Below, piece by piece: positions 31,475 through 41,044 of a stretch of DNA of 64,000 bases. Within the stretch, counting starts at the first letter, position 1, and the number at the start of each line of letters is the position of its first letter. Below the pieces are notes generated by a model. It had not been told where the DNA came from and made no database searches. It worked only from the letters and a program-made list of their open reading frames with translations. The stretch lies in contig CAYVFC010000021.1 of NCBI GenBank assembly GCA_964450715.1, positions 12,998 through 76,997 of the forward strand, in the 5' to 3' direction. The position numbers were made by a program, and so were the translations under genes. This DNA is from CAYVFC01 sp964450715. Its GTDB lineage: Bacteria > Myxococcota_A > Polyangia > Polyangiales > JAFGIB01.

Positions 31475-32779
31475 TCATTTACCCGCCTCCTCAACTGCCG
31501 CACCCGGCTCCGCGGGGCTCTGCTTGATGGTGGCCAGGGAGAACAGGTGCTCGATCAGCTTGTCCTCCATCAGCTGCGCTTCCAGGGCCTCGCGCATCTC
31601 GTCCTTGTACTCGGCGCGGACCTTGGCCAGGTTCTTGCCCGAGGTTTCCGCCAGGTGCTTGAGCCTGGCCTCCACCTGCTCGTCAGTCACTTCCATGTTG
31701 TTCTCGCGGGCTATCTGGATGAAAAGCAACGCCGCCCGCACTTTACGCTCCGCTCGCTCGCGGATGTCCTTCTGTATCTCCTCGTTCAGGCTCGGCGACT
31801 TGCCCAGCATCTGCTGAAACTGGAACAGCTCGCGCAGCATGGCCTGCTCCTGCCGCTGGATCAGGCTGGGCGGAACCGGGATGGGATTTTTCTGCACCAG
31901 CTTCTCTACCAGTTGCTCCCGCTGCTGGTTCTGGGCCTGCTTGCGCGCCGAATCCTCCAGCTGTTCGCGTATCTTCGCCCGCAACGCCTCGAGCGTATCG
32001 TAACCGATATCCTTGGCCAGCTCGTCGTCTATCGGCGGAAACCGTTTCTCCTTGACCTCCTTGACCTCGATCTCGAACTCGGCCTGGGCCCCTTTGAGCT
32101 CCTCTCGCGGGTGGTCCTCGGGGAAGGTGACCTGTATCTGCTTGACCGCTCCGGCCTGTACCTCCATCAACCCGCGGTCGAACTCGGGCAGCAGCTGCTC
32201 GCTTCCCAGCTCGATCTGCCGCTCGGTCGCATTCATTTCTGCCCGCTCCTCGCCGTTGACCTTGACCCGGTAGTCGACGATCAGCACATCGCCCCTGCGC
32301 GAGGGACGGGGCGGATCCGGGAGCGCCAGCTCGGCGTTCTGCTCCTGCATCCGCCCCAGCTCCTTCTCGACCTGTTCCTCGTCCACCTGCACCGATACCG
32401 CGTCGACCTCCAACTGGGAGGTATCGACCTTCTCGATTTTAGGCCGCACCTCCAGCTTGGCGGTGAAGCTCATCGGCTCCCCCTCTTGCAGGCGTGCCGA
32501 CTGCACCTCGGGCATGGTCACCGGCTCCAGCGCGTGCTCCTTGACCGCAGCCGTAATCCCCTCTTGAACCAGGGTGGCGGTCACCTCGCTCTTTACCGAT
32601 TTGCCCATCAGCTGTCGCACCAGGTGGCGCGGGGTCTTGCCCGGCCGGAATCCTCGTACGCGAGCGCTCTGCTGGAGCTTCTTGTAGGCCGTTTCCAGCT
32701 CGCCGTTCACCCGGTCCCAGGGGACCTCGACCTCGAGCTCGATTTCGACCGGGCTGATCTCTTTGACCTGCGATTTCAT
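31475..32779 (-). CDS. tig: trigger factor, ribosome-associated chaperone
   Basis: A 434-residue peptidyl-prolyl isomerase and chaperone at the ribosome exit. The N-terminal ribosome-binding domain has VRGFRPGKTPRHLV, close to the signature GFRxGKxP. A shortened FKBP-like domain (GDVLIVDYRVKVNGEE) and the long helical C-terminal chaperone domain rich in Q/E/R follow. It is the first gene of the tig-clpP-clpX-lon group. The start is set at the ATG 32779; a TTG two codons upstream is unlikely. Confidence 0.95.
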   Translation of the reverse strand: MKSQVKEISPVEIELEVEVPWDRVNGELETAYKKLQQSARVRGFRPGKTPRHLVRQLMGKSVKSEVTATLVQEGITAAVKEHALEPVTMPEVQSARLQEGEPMSFTAKLEVRPKIEKVDTSQLEVDAVSVQVDEEQVEKELGRMQEQNAELALPDPPRPSRRGDVLIVDYRVKVNGEERAEMNATERQIELGSEQLLPEFDRGLMEVQAGAVKQIQVTFPEDHPREELKGAQAEFEIEVKEVKEKRFPPIDDELAKDIGYDTLEALRAKIREQLEDSARKQAQNQQREQLVEKLVQKNPIPVPPSLIQRQEQAMLRELFQFQQMLGKSPSLNEEIQKDIRERAERKVRAALLFIQIARENNMEVTDEQVEARLKHLAETSGKNLAKVRAEYKDEMREALEAQLMEDKLIEHLFSLATIKQSPAEPGAAVEEAGK

Positions 32780-32812
32780 GACCAAGTCGTCTAATGCCGC
32801 TACGGCATAGCG

Positions 32813-33247
32813 TCAAGCACCCCTACTCAACTCCACCATCTCGATGCCGAGCTGTTTGGCGACGTCGAACACGCGATCGTCGCGGTAGAATTCGCCGTAA
32901 ACCACCCGCACGACGCCCGCGTTGGCGATGCACTTGAAGCAGTTCCAGCAGGGCGAGGCGGTCACGTACATGGTCGCCCCGTCGATGCGCGTCCCGTTTT
33001 TCGCGGCCTGGATGATGGCGTTCAGCTCCGCGTGGATGGTGCGGACGCAGTGGTCGTCCTGCATCATGTGGCCCTCCTCGTCGCAGTGCGCGAGGCCGCG
33101 TATGGAGCCGTTGTAGCCGGTGGAGAGAATGGTCCGGTCCCTGACCACCGCCGCCCCGACCTGCTTGCGGTCGCAGGTAGAACGCCGGGCCACCTCGGCC
33201 GCGATGTTCATGAAGTACTCATCCCAGGGGACGCGCCCGCTCGTCAT
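32813..33247 (-). CDS. dCMP deaminase/ComEB-like zinc deaminase
   Basis: A 144-residue deaminase of the cytidine/deoxycytidylate family. The zinc site shows HAELNAI (His and catalytic Glu) and SPCWNCFKC (PCxxC). The N-terminal GAAVVRDRTILSTGYNG is typical of dCMP deaminases, which make dUMP for thymidylate synthesis. The ATG at 33247 fits the family start WDEYFM; another ATG at 33271 overlaps the upstream gene by 11 bases. It is probably cotranscribed with the preceding lipoprotein gene, and tig follows 34 bases downstream. Confidence 0.92.
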   Translation of the reverse strand: MTSGRVPWDEYFMNIAAEVARRSTCDRKQVGAAVVRDRTILSTGYNGSIRGLAHCDEEGHMMQDDHCVRTIHAELNAIIQAAKNGTRIDGATMYVTASPCWNCFKCIANAGVVRVVYGEFYRDDRVFDVAKQLGIEMVELSRGA

Positions 33248-33260
33248 GGCCAGGTGGCTA

Positions 33261-34640
33261 TCACGGCCCATGCCGGACGTCCATCCCGCTCCATCCGTCG
33301 AAAGCCCGTTTCAGACCGGCGTGCAGGCCCTTGGGGATCCCGAGCCAGATGAGAAGCGCCTCCGAGCGCCGGACCACCCCGGCATCTTCCTCACCTGCCC
33401 GGCCGAGAGATTCCAGCGCGGCCGCCGCGGCCCGTTCGGCCTCGCGAGCCTCGCTCTCGTCGTCCCAGAAGCTGTACCAGACCACGGCGTCCCTCTTACC
33501 CGAGCCCGCCCACAGCTGCAGCCTGTCCCATCCCCACCCCGCCGCGGCGCTGCGGGCACTGTCCCGGTCCAGCGCCAGGCCGAAGAATACGCCCATCTCC
33601 AGCTCCCCCAGCGTTTCCTCGTCCTCCGGAGCGAATCCGCGCTCTTCGAACGCCTCCAGCACCGGTAGCGGCCGGCTTTTCGGCGGGCTGTCGGGCTGGT
33701 ATCGCTCCGGGTGCAGCACTTGCTCGCTCGACAAAGGGGGTCTGCGGTGAGCGTGGTTCACGGCGTTCCATCCGCCTCGTCCGTGCAGGTGGGCCACGAA
33801 GCTCATCCCGTCGATGTAGGCGGAGATCAGCGGCACCCGGAGCACGGCGGGCGCCTTTTCCAGCTCGTCTCCGGGCACGCGGAGCTGGTCGAACTTCGCG
33901 ACCATCTCGCGAATCAACTCCGGTCGGGTGGTTAGCTCGCTCAGCCTCCACCCCGGCCTTTTTTGCCGACGCGCGAAGTCGATCATGGCCAGGGTGGCAT
34001 CCCCCTCGACCAGGGCGCTGAAGGCGTTTTCGCCATCGATGCTCCGGTCGACCAGCAGGTTGCTGGACAGCGACAGGTGCTGACTCTGCAGCGCGTGTAC
34101 CAGCTCGTGCACCAGGGCGAGGGATGCATCCTCCAGCGCGGGTGCGTCCGGGTCGGGACGCCCGGAAACGATGGCGCGCATGATGTCGTCCCGGATCACC
34201 AGCCTGCGCTCTCTCGGGTCGAAATAGCCCAGGATCTGCTCGCCCATGACGCGAATCAGCAGCGCCTTCACGTCCAGGTCGGGATCCAGAAGACCGATCG
34301 CCCGGTAGACCCGCGCCACCTGGTCGACCCGTTCCTCCTCGACCTGCTCTTCGATCTCGGCGCTGATGGCTTCCGCGTCCTGGATGGAGATGGGGACCGG
34401 ATGAACGAAGGCGAGCTCGCGCACCGTTTCGGCTTCGTTCATGAGCAGCTCGATGATTCGCTGCTCTTCCGCGGTCGGCGGCCTTTCCTGCCCCCGCCGC
34501 CGGCTTTGGGGGCTCGGATCGACCCCGTAGGGCAGCGGGCGCGCCCCTTCGACGTTACCGCCTTCGATATCGCGACCCGACTGCAGGGCGGGCGAGCACA
34601 CGCAGAGCAGCAGAGCCAGGATGACGGCGGTTCGCTTCAT
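33261..34640 (-). CDS. HExxH metallopeptidase-like lipoprotein, paralogue 2
   Basis: A 459-residue exported protein, with signal MKRTAVILALLLCVC giving lipoprotein or signal-peptide cleavage near Cys13/15. HELVH is at 178-182, extending to HALQSQH, and Glu212 lies in LVEGDATLAMI. It matches the plus-strand gene at 10561-12015 along most of its length, including the block LGYFDPRERRLVIRDD just before the zinc motif. This conservation suggests a genuine metal-binding active site. Function is unknown. Its 3' end overlaps or abuts the dCMP deaminase start, but the pairing is probably incidental. Confidence 0.75.
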   Translation of the reverse strand: MKRTAVILALLLCVCSPALQSGRDIEGGNVEGARPLPYGVDPSPQSRRRGQERPPTAEEQRIIELLMNEAETVRELAFVHPVPISIQDAEAISAEIEEQVEEERVDQVARVYRAIGLLDPDLDVKALLIRVMGEQILGYFDPRERRLVIRDDIMRAIVSGRPDPDAPALEDASLALVHELVHALQSQHLSLSSNLLVDRSIDGENAFSALVEGDATLAMIDFARRQKRPGWRLSELTTRPELIREMVAKFDQLRVPGDELEKAPAVLRVPLISAYIDGMSFVAHLHGRGGWNAVNHAHRRPPLSSEQVLHPERYQPDSPPKSRPLPVLEAFEERGFAPEDEETLGELEMGVFFGLALDRDSARSAAAGWGWDRLQLWAGSGKRDAVVWYSFWDDESEAREAERAAAAALESLGRAGEEDAGVVRRSEALLIWLGIPKGLHAGLKRAFDGWSGMDVRHGP

Positions 34641-34710
34641 GAGCGGCTGTTCGGTGTCGGGTCTCGTGTGTCGGTTGACGGGTATCCGAGCGGGCAAAGA
34701 GGCCGTCGTT

Positions 34711-36357
34711 TTACCAGTCGATTCTCATGACCACCGCGTGCACGACCGGCTTGAAGCCGAGGGCATTACGGAAAAAAGAGCGCGCGGCCGACTCGGCCTT
34801 ACGCCGGATGACATCGTCGTTCGCCGGTAGCGAGAGCCGCTCCAGTGCTACGGCGATCCGCCGCGAGGCCTGCTGGGCCAGCGGTCCGCCGGGCTGCTCG
34901 AAGCGCACCCCGCTCAGGACGACCTCGGGATCGAGCACCAGCTCGCCCTCGTCGTCCACCGCGACGGTGATCACGGCGACGCCGTACTGGGAGAGCAGCT
35001 TTCTCTCCTCTAGCACCTCGGCTTCCACCTCGCTGCCGTTCTGCAGGTAGACGCGGCCGCAGGGCACCGCCCCGGCTACGCGCGTCTGCTGCGCGGTCAT
35101 CTCGATCACCGTGCCGTTTTCCACCGTCACCGCTTCCCGCACCCCGGTCTCGCGGGCTAGCTCGGCGTGTCGGTTCAGATGATAGCGAGAGCCGTGTACC
35201 GGAATAAAGGTCTGCGGTCTCAGCAGCTCGATCAGCCGGCGCTGTTCCTCGCGACAGGCGTGACCGCTGGTGTGAAGCGCCGGATCGAATCCCCGGTGCC
35301 ATACCCGTACGCCGTCGCTCTCCAGCCGATCGATGATCTCGAGCACCGCCTGCTCGTTGCCGGGAATGATGCGCGAGGAGAGGATGACCTCGTCGCCCTG
35401 CTGCAGTTGTAAAAAGTCGTGGCTGCCGTCCGCCAGCCGCGCCAGCGCCGCGCGGGGCTCCCCCTGCGTACCGGTAGCGGCCACCAGCAAGCGGCGGGGC
35501 TCGATTTGCTGCGCGCTTTCCGGTGAAGCGAACACGGGCTCGGGGTCGGGGATCATCCCCAAGCCGGAGGCCACGCGGTGATAGGTAACGACCGACCGGC
35601 CCAGCAGAAGCACCTCGCGATCGTTACGTCTGGCCGCCTGCAATACCGCACGCAGCCGGTGGGTGTTGGAGCTGAACAGGCAGACGACCACCCTGCCGCT
35701 GGCGGCCGCCACCCGCTCGTCGATGGCCTTGGCCACGCTCTTTTCGCTGCCCGAGGCGCCGGCCACGTCGATGTTGGTCGAGTCGCTTAGCAGCGCCCGC
35801 ACGCCCTCGCGTCCGAGCTCCTCGAGGCGCGCGGCATCGAAGCGCTCACCGTCGTAAGGGGTCTCGTCGATCTTGAAGTCGCCCGAGTAGACCACCAGAC
35901 CGGCCGGCGTGCGTATGGCCAGGCTGGTGGAATCGGGCATGGAGTGGGTGACCCGTATCGGTTCCAGCTCGAAGGCGCCGAGCCGCACGCGCTGCCCCGG
36001 GACGATCGCGTGCAGGCGGGGCGGTCGGGCGGCTCCGGGACCCGATTGCAGCTTTTCCCCGATGAGTGCCAGGGCAAAGGCCGGTCCGTAGATGGGCAGG
36101 TCGACGTGGCGCAGCAGATAGGGCACCGCGCCTATGTGGTCCTCGTGGGCGTGGGTGATGATCAGGGCGCGCAGCCGGTCGGTCCGTTCCAGAGCGTAGC
36201 GGAAGTCGGGCCGGACGACGTCCACGCCCTGCTCGCGGCCGTAAAAGCCGATACCGCAGTCGATGACGAGGGTGTCTTCGCCATGCTCGAGCAGCGAGCA
36301 GTTCATGCCTACTTCGCCCAAGCCTCCCAGGGCAGCGAATCGGATCGGTTCTGTCAC
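34711..36357 (-). CDS. ribonuclease J
   Basis: A 548-residue metallo-beta-lactamase/beta-CASP ribonuclease for mRNA decay and rRNA maturation. It opens with IRFAALGGLGEVGMNCSLLE, the standard RNase J start; the zinc site is THAHEDHIGAVPYLL, later motifs include SDSTN, the beta-CASP region with VCLFSSNTHRLRA, and HTSGHACREEQRRLI. A C-terminal domain follows. The GTG at 36357 is chosen because homologous proteins begin at this motif. It has no close operon partner; the 180-base gap to the divergent TIGR04551-like gene should hold both promoters. Confidence 0.93.
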   Translation of the reverse strand: MTEPIRFAALGGLGEVGMNCSLLEHGEDTLVIDCGIGFYGREQGVDVVRPDFRYALERTDRLRALIITHAHEDHIGAVPYLLRHVDLPIYGPAFALALIGEKLQSGPGAARPPRLHAIVPGQRVRLGAFELEPIRVTHSMPDSTSLAIRTPAGLVVYSGDFKIDETPYDGERFDAARLEELGREGVRALLSDSTNIDVAGASGSEKSVAKAIDERVAAASGRVVVCLFSSNTHRLRAVLQAARRNDREVLLLGRSVVTYHRVASGLGMIPDPEPVFASPESAQQIEPRRLLVAATGTQGEPRAALARLADGSHDFLQLQQGDEVILSSRIIPGNEQAVLEIIDRLESDGVRVWHRGFDPALHTSGHACREEQRRLIELLRPQTFIPVHGSRYHLNRHAELARETGVREAVTVENGTVIEMTAQQTRVAGAVPCGRVYLQNGSEVEAEVLEERKLLSQYGVAVITVAVDDEGELVLDPEVVLSGVRFEQPGGPLAQQASRRIAVALERLSLPANDDVIRRKAESAARSFFRNALGFKPVVHAVVMRIDW

Positions 36358-36538
36358 GGTGCCTGACTTGCAGCTTGGAGAGAAAAAGGTCAAGCCCTCG
36401 TAACAAAAGCCGGCTGGCGAGCCGGCCCGCGAGGTTACGTTCGGGTCTCAATTGACCGCATGGACAGCCCCGTGCTACCCAGCGCACCATTCCGGGCGAC
36501 CAACCAATGTGGTCGCCGGTTCCTAAGGGAGAGAGTCC

Positions 36539-38599
36539 ATGGGCGCTCGTCTTACTATCTCGTGCCTCGTAATCATCTGCTGGAGCGCTGCGGCGTCGGC
36601 CCAGCCGAGGCCCTCCACAGATGCCGCCGGGGAAAAGGGCAAGCCGCCGGCCGGCGAGGCTGAGAAGCCCGGGCAGGCTCCGCCAGCCGAGCCCGGAGCG
36701 GGCGCGCCGGCCGAGCCGGGCGCGGATTCGGAAGGGCAACAGCCCGGAACGCGGCCGGTTGAGGGCGCGATCGGCCAGCCGGAAGACGAGCCGGAAGCGG
36801 GCGCCGGGTCGGACGCCGAGGCCGGGGCGGCCGCTGGCGTCAGCGCCAGCGATTCGGTCCGGCTCAAGCCGCCGACCATGGAGATGCCCGACGTCGATCT
36901 CGCCCCGCCGAGCGAGCCGCCCGATGCCCTACCGTCGGCCGAGGGCGCGATGGCCGAGGTACCCACGCCGAGCGAGGCGGGCGAGCGGCTGACGCTAGAG
37001 GCGCCCGAGCCGGCGAGGCGCGAGAGGGAAGGGTGGACCGCCCCGCAGCCCGTGTTGACGCTGCACGGCTACTTCAGGGTGCGGGGCGAGCTACAGGATA
37101 CGCTCTGGCTGGGACGGACGGCGCCGGAGGAGGGGCAGGACCCGGCGGAGCCCTTCACCCGTTTCATCCCTCTGGAACGTACCTTGCCGGCACCCGTAGG
37201 CGGCTGCGGCGACGCGGGCACGCTCCCCAACCAGACCTGCGACGTGACCACGCTGCAGTTCGCCAACCTGCGGCTGCGCCTGGCTCCCCAGCTCAACCTG
37301 AGCGAGGACGTACGGGTAAAGATGATGTTCGACATGCTCGACAACATCGTCGCCGGCACTACGCCCGCGACCTATTACGGCAACGTGCCTCCGTCCACCA
37401 GCGAGGCTTTCGCCTCTACCGACGTGCCGCCGGACGACAGCATCGTGGTCAAGCGCGCATGGGCCGAGGTTCGCAACCGTTCGCTGGGCGAGTTGCGCTT
37501 CGGGCGCATGCCCGATCACTGGGGCCTGGGCATTCTCAACAACGCCGGCAACCGGATCGACGACGACTTTTCCACGGACGTGGACCGCCTGATGGGGATC
37601 ACCAAGATCTTCGGCATCTACCTCTCGGCGGCCTATGACTTCCTCTCGGACGGCTACACCGCACACAACTACTCCACGGGATTGCCGGCCGACGTGGCCC
37701 AGCTGGACGACGTCGACCAGTTCACCTTCACCGTGGCGCGGCGCCTGACCCCCGAGGAGCAGGACCTGGCCATGGAGGGCGGCGATGTCATCCTCAACGG
37801 AGGCGTGCTCTTCTCGTATCGGGTTCAGGATATGTACACGACCCGTCCCGACGACCCTAACAACAGTAGCGGCAACCCGCTGCTAGGCCGGATCGACGCC
37901 GAGACCTTCACCGTGGACGCGTGGGGCCAGTTTCGCTGGCGCGGTCTACGCCTGGAGCTGGAATCGGCGCTGGTGGCCGGCACCATCGACAACGTCGAAA
38001 GGGGCGGCGAGCCCGACGCGCCTGACGTCTACGACATCCTGCAGATCGGCGCGGCCTTTGAGACCGAGTACCGGCTGCTCGACGACAAGCTCGGGCTTCA
38101 CTTCAAGACCGGCGTGGCCACCGGCGACAGCGATGTGCGGGGCCTGTCGTCCATCGACAACCTGGTTACCCAGAGCGGCGGCGCCGATAACGTCACCACC
38201 TTCCGCTTCCACCCGAGCTACCGCATCGACATGATCCTGTGGCGCAGCATCATGCGCCAGCTTACGGGCGCTTATTACTTCAAGCCCGGTATCAACTACG
38301 ACTTCGTACGCAGCGAATTCGGTCAGCTTTTCGGCGCGCAGCTCGACGTGATCATCAGCCGCGCCAGCGCCGCCGCCCAGACCTGGGGCGGCGACCAGGA
38401 CCTGGGCGTGGAGATCAATACCTCGGTCTATTGGCGCAGCGAGGACGGCCCGGAAATGATCGACGGCTACCACGCGTTGATACAGTGGGGCATCCTCTTC
38501 CCCATGCAGGGGCTGAGCTATCGGAGGGGTGAGAGGCCTCCGGATTTCGAGATGGAGATCCCCCAGAACCTGCGGCTGCTGTTAGGCGTGGTTTTCTAA
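36539..38599 (+). CDS. TIGR04551-like outer-membrane barrel protein
   Basis: A 686-residue protein with a signal peptide (ISCLVIICWSAAASA), a 150-residue Ala/Pro/Glu/Gly-rich low-complexity region, then a beta-barrel domain beginning LTLHGYFRVRGELQDTLWLG. The barrel contains repeated amphipathic strands, FGRMPDHWGLGILNNAGN (the hallmark-like block of the deltaproteobacterial TIGR04551 family as I recall it) and a C-terminal Phe (LLLGVVF). Its role is probably a porin or surface protein; substrate is unknown. The stop codon touches a family A palindrome, which separates it from convergent gmk. Confidence 0.78.
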   Translation: MGARLTISCLVIICWSAAASAQPRPSTDAAGEKGKPPAGEAEKPGQAPPAEPGAGAPAEPGADSEGQQPGTRPVEGAIGQPEDEPEAGAGSDAEAGAAAGVSASDSVRLKPPTMEMPDVDLAPPSEPPDALPSAEGAMAEVPTPSEAGERLTLEAPEPARREREGWTAPQPVLTLHGYFRVRGELQDTLWLGRTAPEEGQDPAEPFTRFIPLERTLPAPVGGCGDAGTLPNQTCDVTTLQFANLRLRLAPQLNLSEDVRVKMMFDMLDNIVAGTTPATYYGNVPPSTSEAFASTDVPPDDSIVVKRAWAEVRNRSLGELRFGRMPDHWGLGILNNAGNRIDDDFSTDVDRLMGITKIFGIYLSAAYDFLSDGYTAHNYSTGLPADVAQLDDVDQFTFTVARRLTPEEQDLAMEGGDVILNGGVLFSYRVQDMYTTRPDDPNNSSGNPLLGRIDAETFTVDAWGQFRWRGLRLELESALVAGTIDNVERGGEPDAPDVYDILQIGAAFETEYRLLDDKLGLHFKTGVATGDSDVRGLSSIDNLVTQSGGADNVTTFRFHPSYRIDMILWRSIMRQLTGAYYFKPGINYDFVRSEFGQLFGAQLDVIISRASAAAQTWGGDQDLGVEINTSVYWRSEDGPEMIDGYHALIQWGILFPMQGLSYRRGERPPDFEMEIPQNLRLLLGVVF

Positions 38600-38757
38600 G
38601 GAGGCCGGTCGAAATTAGTCGTCCACCTTACGGGCGGGACGGCCCCGGCTGCTGCGTTGCTCCTCCTCAAAATACCCCCGGTATTCCTCGTCGTCGCGCC
38701 TTGCATCCGGGACCGTCGCGCTCCGAAACCTGGACGATTAATTTCGACCGGCCTCCT
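38599..38757. repeat. family A palindromic repeat, copy 2
   Basis: 27-nt arms (38599-38625 and 38731-38757) with one mismatch enclose a core that in reverse complement reads GGATGCAAGGCGCGACGACG, then AGGAATACCGGGGGTATTTT and GAGGAGGAGCAACGCAGC. It is about 90% identical to the copy at 57859-58011 over the core. It fills the whole gap between two convergent genes, from the last base of one stop codon to three bases before the other gene. Confidence 0.88.
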
Positions 38758-38759
38758 AA

Positions 38760-39407
38760 CTACCCCTGTTCAGTATCGCTCTTGATCTGCCGTAGAAGGG
38801 TCTCGGCCTCCGAGGCGGCGCGCCAGCGACGCGCGTGCTCGGCCCGGACCACGCTGCGCAGGCGCTGGCGGGCCTGTTCCAGGTCGTCGTTTACGATCAG
38901 ATAATCGAAGAATCCGTAATGCTCGATTTCGCGCTTGGCGTTGTGAAAGCGCTTCTCGATGGTCGCCTCGTCGTCGGTCGAGCGGGTCTGTAGCCGCCGC
39001 CTGAGCTCGCTCATGGAGGGCGGTAACACGAAGACGCTTACCGCATCGGGCCTACGGGCCCGAATCTGCCGTGCGCCCTGGTAGTCGATGTCGAAGAGGA
39101 TGCCCCGCTTACCCGTACGCCGGCAGCGATCGATCTCCTCCAGGCTGGTCCCGTAGAGGTTGCCGTGCACCTCGGCCCACTCGGCAAAGGCGTTTTTTTC
39201 GACCAGCGTCAGGAAGGCATCGCGTTGCACGAAGTGGTAGTCGACCCCGTCCCGCTCTCCGGCCCGCGGTTTTCGGGTCGAATGTGACACCGAGAACATC
39301 AGGTCCGGGAACTGCTCCAGCAGGTCGCGCGCCAGCGTGGTCTTCCCCGCGCCCGAGGGCGAGGAGATGATGAGCAGTAACAGGTCGGTATCGGTTTCCG
39401 TTGCCAT
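38760..39407 (-). CDS. gmk: guanylate kinase
   Basis: A 215-residue enzyme converting GMP to GDP with ATP. The P-loop is SSPSGAGKTTL, the GMP-binding block is SVSHSTRKPRAGERDGVDYHF, FAEWAEVHGNLYGT follows, and the ILFDIDYQGARQI and VFVLPPSMSEL motifs are present. Length is normal. AGAGGCGAT precedes the ATG. It lies downstream of yicC as in many proteobacteria but with a 732-base repeat-filled gap instead of close coupling; rpoZ does not follow. Confidence 0.97.
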   Translation of the reverse strand: MATETDTDLLLLIISSPSGAGKTTLARDLLEQFPDLMFSVSHSTRKPRAGERDGVDYHFVQRDAFLTLVEKNAFAEWAEVHGNLYGTSLEEIDRCRRTGKRGILFDIDYQGARQIRARRPDAVSVFVLPPSMSELRRRLQTRSTDDEATIEKRFHNAKREIEHYGFFDYLIVNDDLEQARQRLRSVVRAEHARRWRAASEAETLLRQIKSDTEQG

Positions 39408-39463
39408 ATCGCCTCTGGTTTATACACGACCCCGCCCCCGCTACGGAAGAAGCCCCATTCTTT

Positions 39464-39490
39464 GTCATCTCGAACGGAGTGAGAGATCTC
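39464..39490. repeat. family C motif, diverged half-copy
   Basis: It begins GTCATCTCGAACGGAGTGAG and ends AGATCTC, matching the arms of the 10320-10382 element with several changes. Confidence 0.5.
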
Positions 39491-39566
39491 TTCGCAGCCG
39501 AGCAGAGAGATTACCGTTGTGGCGTGTGTTGGACTTGATCGCCTATCAGCTGCCGGCGTCTCGGTG

Positions 39567-39914
39567 GGGCGCGGGTGGGCCGGGGCCGGGCGGAGGGGGT
39601 CGCCCCCTCTCGCGCCCTCTCCGGGTCGCGGTAAGCGCGCGTCCAAGCCTTCGCTCAAGGTTTCGCGCTGCACTAGCTGCCCGGACGCCTCTGCCGCGCG
39701 CTTACCGTGACCCCGCGTACGACCATCCAGGTCCACGAGAGCGGCGGACGCCGCGCTGAGGTAACCTCTCTAAAAGGCCCGGCGATCGTCGTTGGGCAAA
39801 GGCGGGCAGCTGAACCGAATCTCGAAGTGACGCCTCGGCTCGCCTTTTCGAGAGGTTACTCGCGGACACGAGGGAGGGTAGCCCCCTCCGCCCGGCCCCG
39901 GCCCACCCGCGCCC
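39567..39914. repeat. nested inverted-repeat element, about 350 bp
   Basis: The outer arms are a perfect 33-bp inverted repeat at 39567-39599 and 39882-39914 (GC-rich, GGGCGCGGGTGGGCCGGGG...). Inside are CGGTAAGCGCGCG (39629-39641) against CGCGCGCTTACCG (39695-39707), and GAGGTAACCTCTC then AAAAGGC (39758-39777) against its near complement at 39842-39860. No transposase is encoded. Confidence 0.75.
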
Positions 39915-40139
39915 GGCGGGCGTTTTCCCTGGCGGTCGGCCCTTTGTTGCGACCTCCTCTGACCCTGGGGGCGGCGGGGGATTTCCCCCCATTGATGTCC
40001 CCGAAAAACCGAGGGTGGAGGATGACCGTCGCGGCGCTACGTTTCTATCTGGAGACGGTCTTGACGCTACCGACTCGTTAACGGCCGCCCCGTGCGCCGC
40101 GTGCGGTCCATCCGAATTCCCCCCACCGAAAACGCGCCC

Positions 40140-41015
40140 CTACAAGATGTTGTGAGCCTGCTCGCGCATCCGTTCTATCTCAGTCTTCAACTCGATAACC
40201 GGGCGCGTGATCTCCAAGTCCGAGTTCTTGGAGCCGATGGTGTTCACCTCGCGAACCATTTCCTGCAACAGAAACTCGATGCGGCGTCCGGTGGGACCGC
40301 GTTCCGAGGAGATGATGTCGCCCAGCTGATCGCAGTGGCTCCTCAGTCGGGTAAGCTCCTCGGCGATATCCGACCGGTCGGCAAACAGCGCGACCTCGTG
40401 CTCCACTCGTCCCTTATCCGTAGCCATCTCGCAGTCGCGCAGCAGGCAGGCGATCCGCTCGCCCAGCTTCTCGCGATAGTCGGCCATGGCCAGCGGATGG
40501 CGGGCGGCTATGGCACTGGTCAGCTCCAGCAAGCGTCCGATCCGCTCGCGTAGGTCGGCGACCAGTGCCGCCCCCTCGGTTTCCCTCATCTCCCGCAGCG
40601 CCAGGCAGGCCTGCTCGGTGGCTCGTTCCACGGCCCGGCGGATCGCTTCCGAATCCGGAGCCTCTGCTGCGGCGAACAGGCCGGGAACCGAGGAGAGAAG
40701 GTTGAGCGGTACCGGTTCGCCGGGGCTCAGCTCGTCGCGAAGCGCCAGCAGCGACCGGTAGGCCGCGCGCGCCCGTTCGAGGTCGATGACCGGCTCGCCC
40801 CCGATGGCTCCCTCGATGCGAGCGGTGAGCTCGATCCTGCCGCGTTCGCCGAGCCTTCTGACCACCGCGTCGCTCGCCCAGGTCTGGTCGGCTATCTCGG
40901 GCGGAAACCGCACCACCACGTCCAGGAAGCGGTGATTGCCGGCTCGGGCCTCGACTACCAGCCTTCCCCGGCCGAGCTCGGCAATACCAGTACCGTACCC
41001 GGTCATGCTGAGCAC
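40140..41015 (-). CDS. YicC family endoribonuclease
   Basis: A 291-residue protein of the YicC/YloC family. The N-terminal block MTGYGTGIAELGRGRLVVEA and the C-terminal signature GRRIEFLLQEMVREVNTIGS then KNSDLEITR and REQAHN are both intact. Family members cleave RNA and influence small-RNA decay. The ATG at 41015 precedes MLSMTGYG; an internal ATG three codons in is possible. Gene order DUF507-yicC-gmk is retained but with an unusual repeat-rich spacer before gmk. Confidence 0.93.
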   Translation of the reverse strand: MLSMTGYGTGIAELGRGRLVVEARAGNHRFLDVVVRFPPEIADQTWASDAVVRRLGERGRIELTARIEGAIGGEPVIDLERARAAYRSLLALRDELSPGEPVPLNLLSSVPGLFAAAEAPDSEAIRRAVERATEQACLALREMRETEGAALVADLRERIGRLLELTSAIAARHPLAMADYREKLGERIACLLRDCEMATDKGRVEHEVALFADRSDIAEELTRLRSHCDQLGDIISSERGPTGRRIEFLLQEMVREVNTIGSKNSDLEITRPVIELKTEIERMREQAHNIL

Positions 41016-41044
41016 GATCGCAACCCCTGCTCAAGTCGTAGGGT

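Larger units (their letters stand above)
39408..40139. other. long intergenic region between yicC and gmk filled with inverted repeats
   Basis: 732 bp without a credible gene. It contains a half-copy of the family C motif (39464-39490) and a complex nested inverted-repeat element (39567-39914). The remainder is GC-rich sequence without a visible promoter. Confidence 0.7.
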
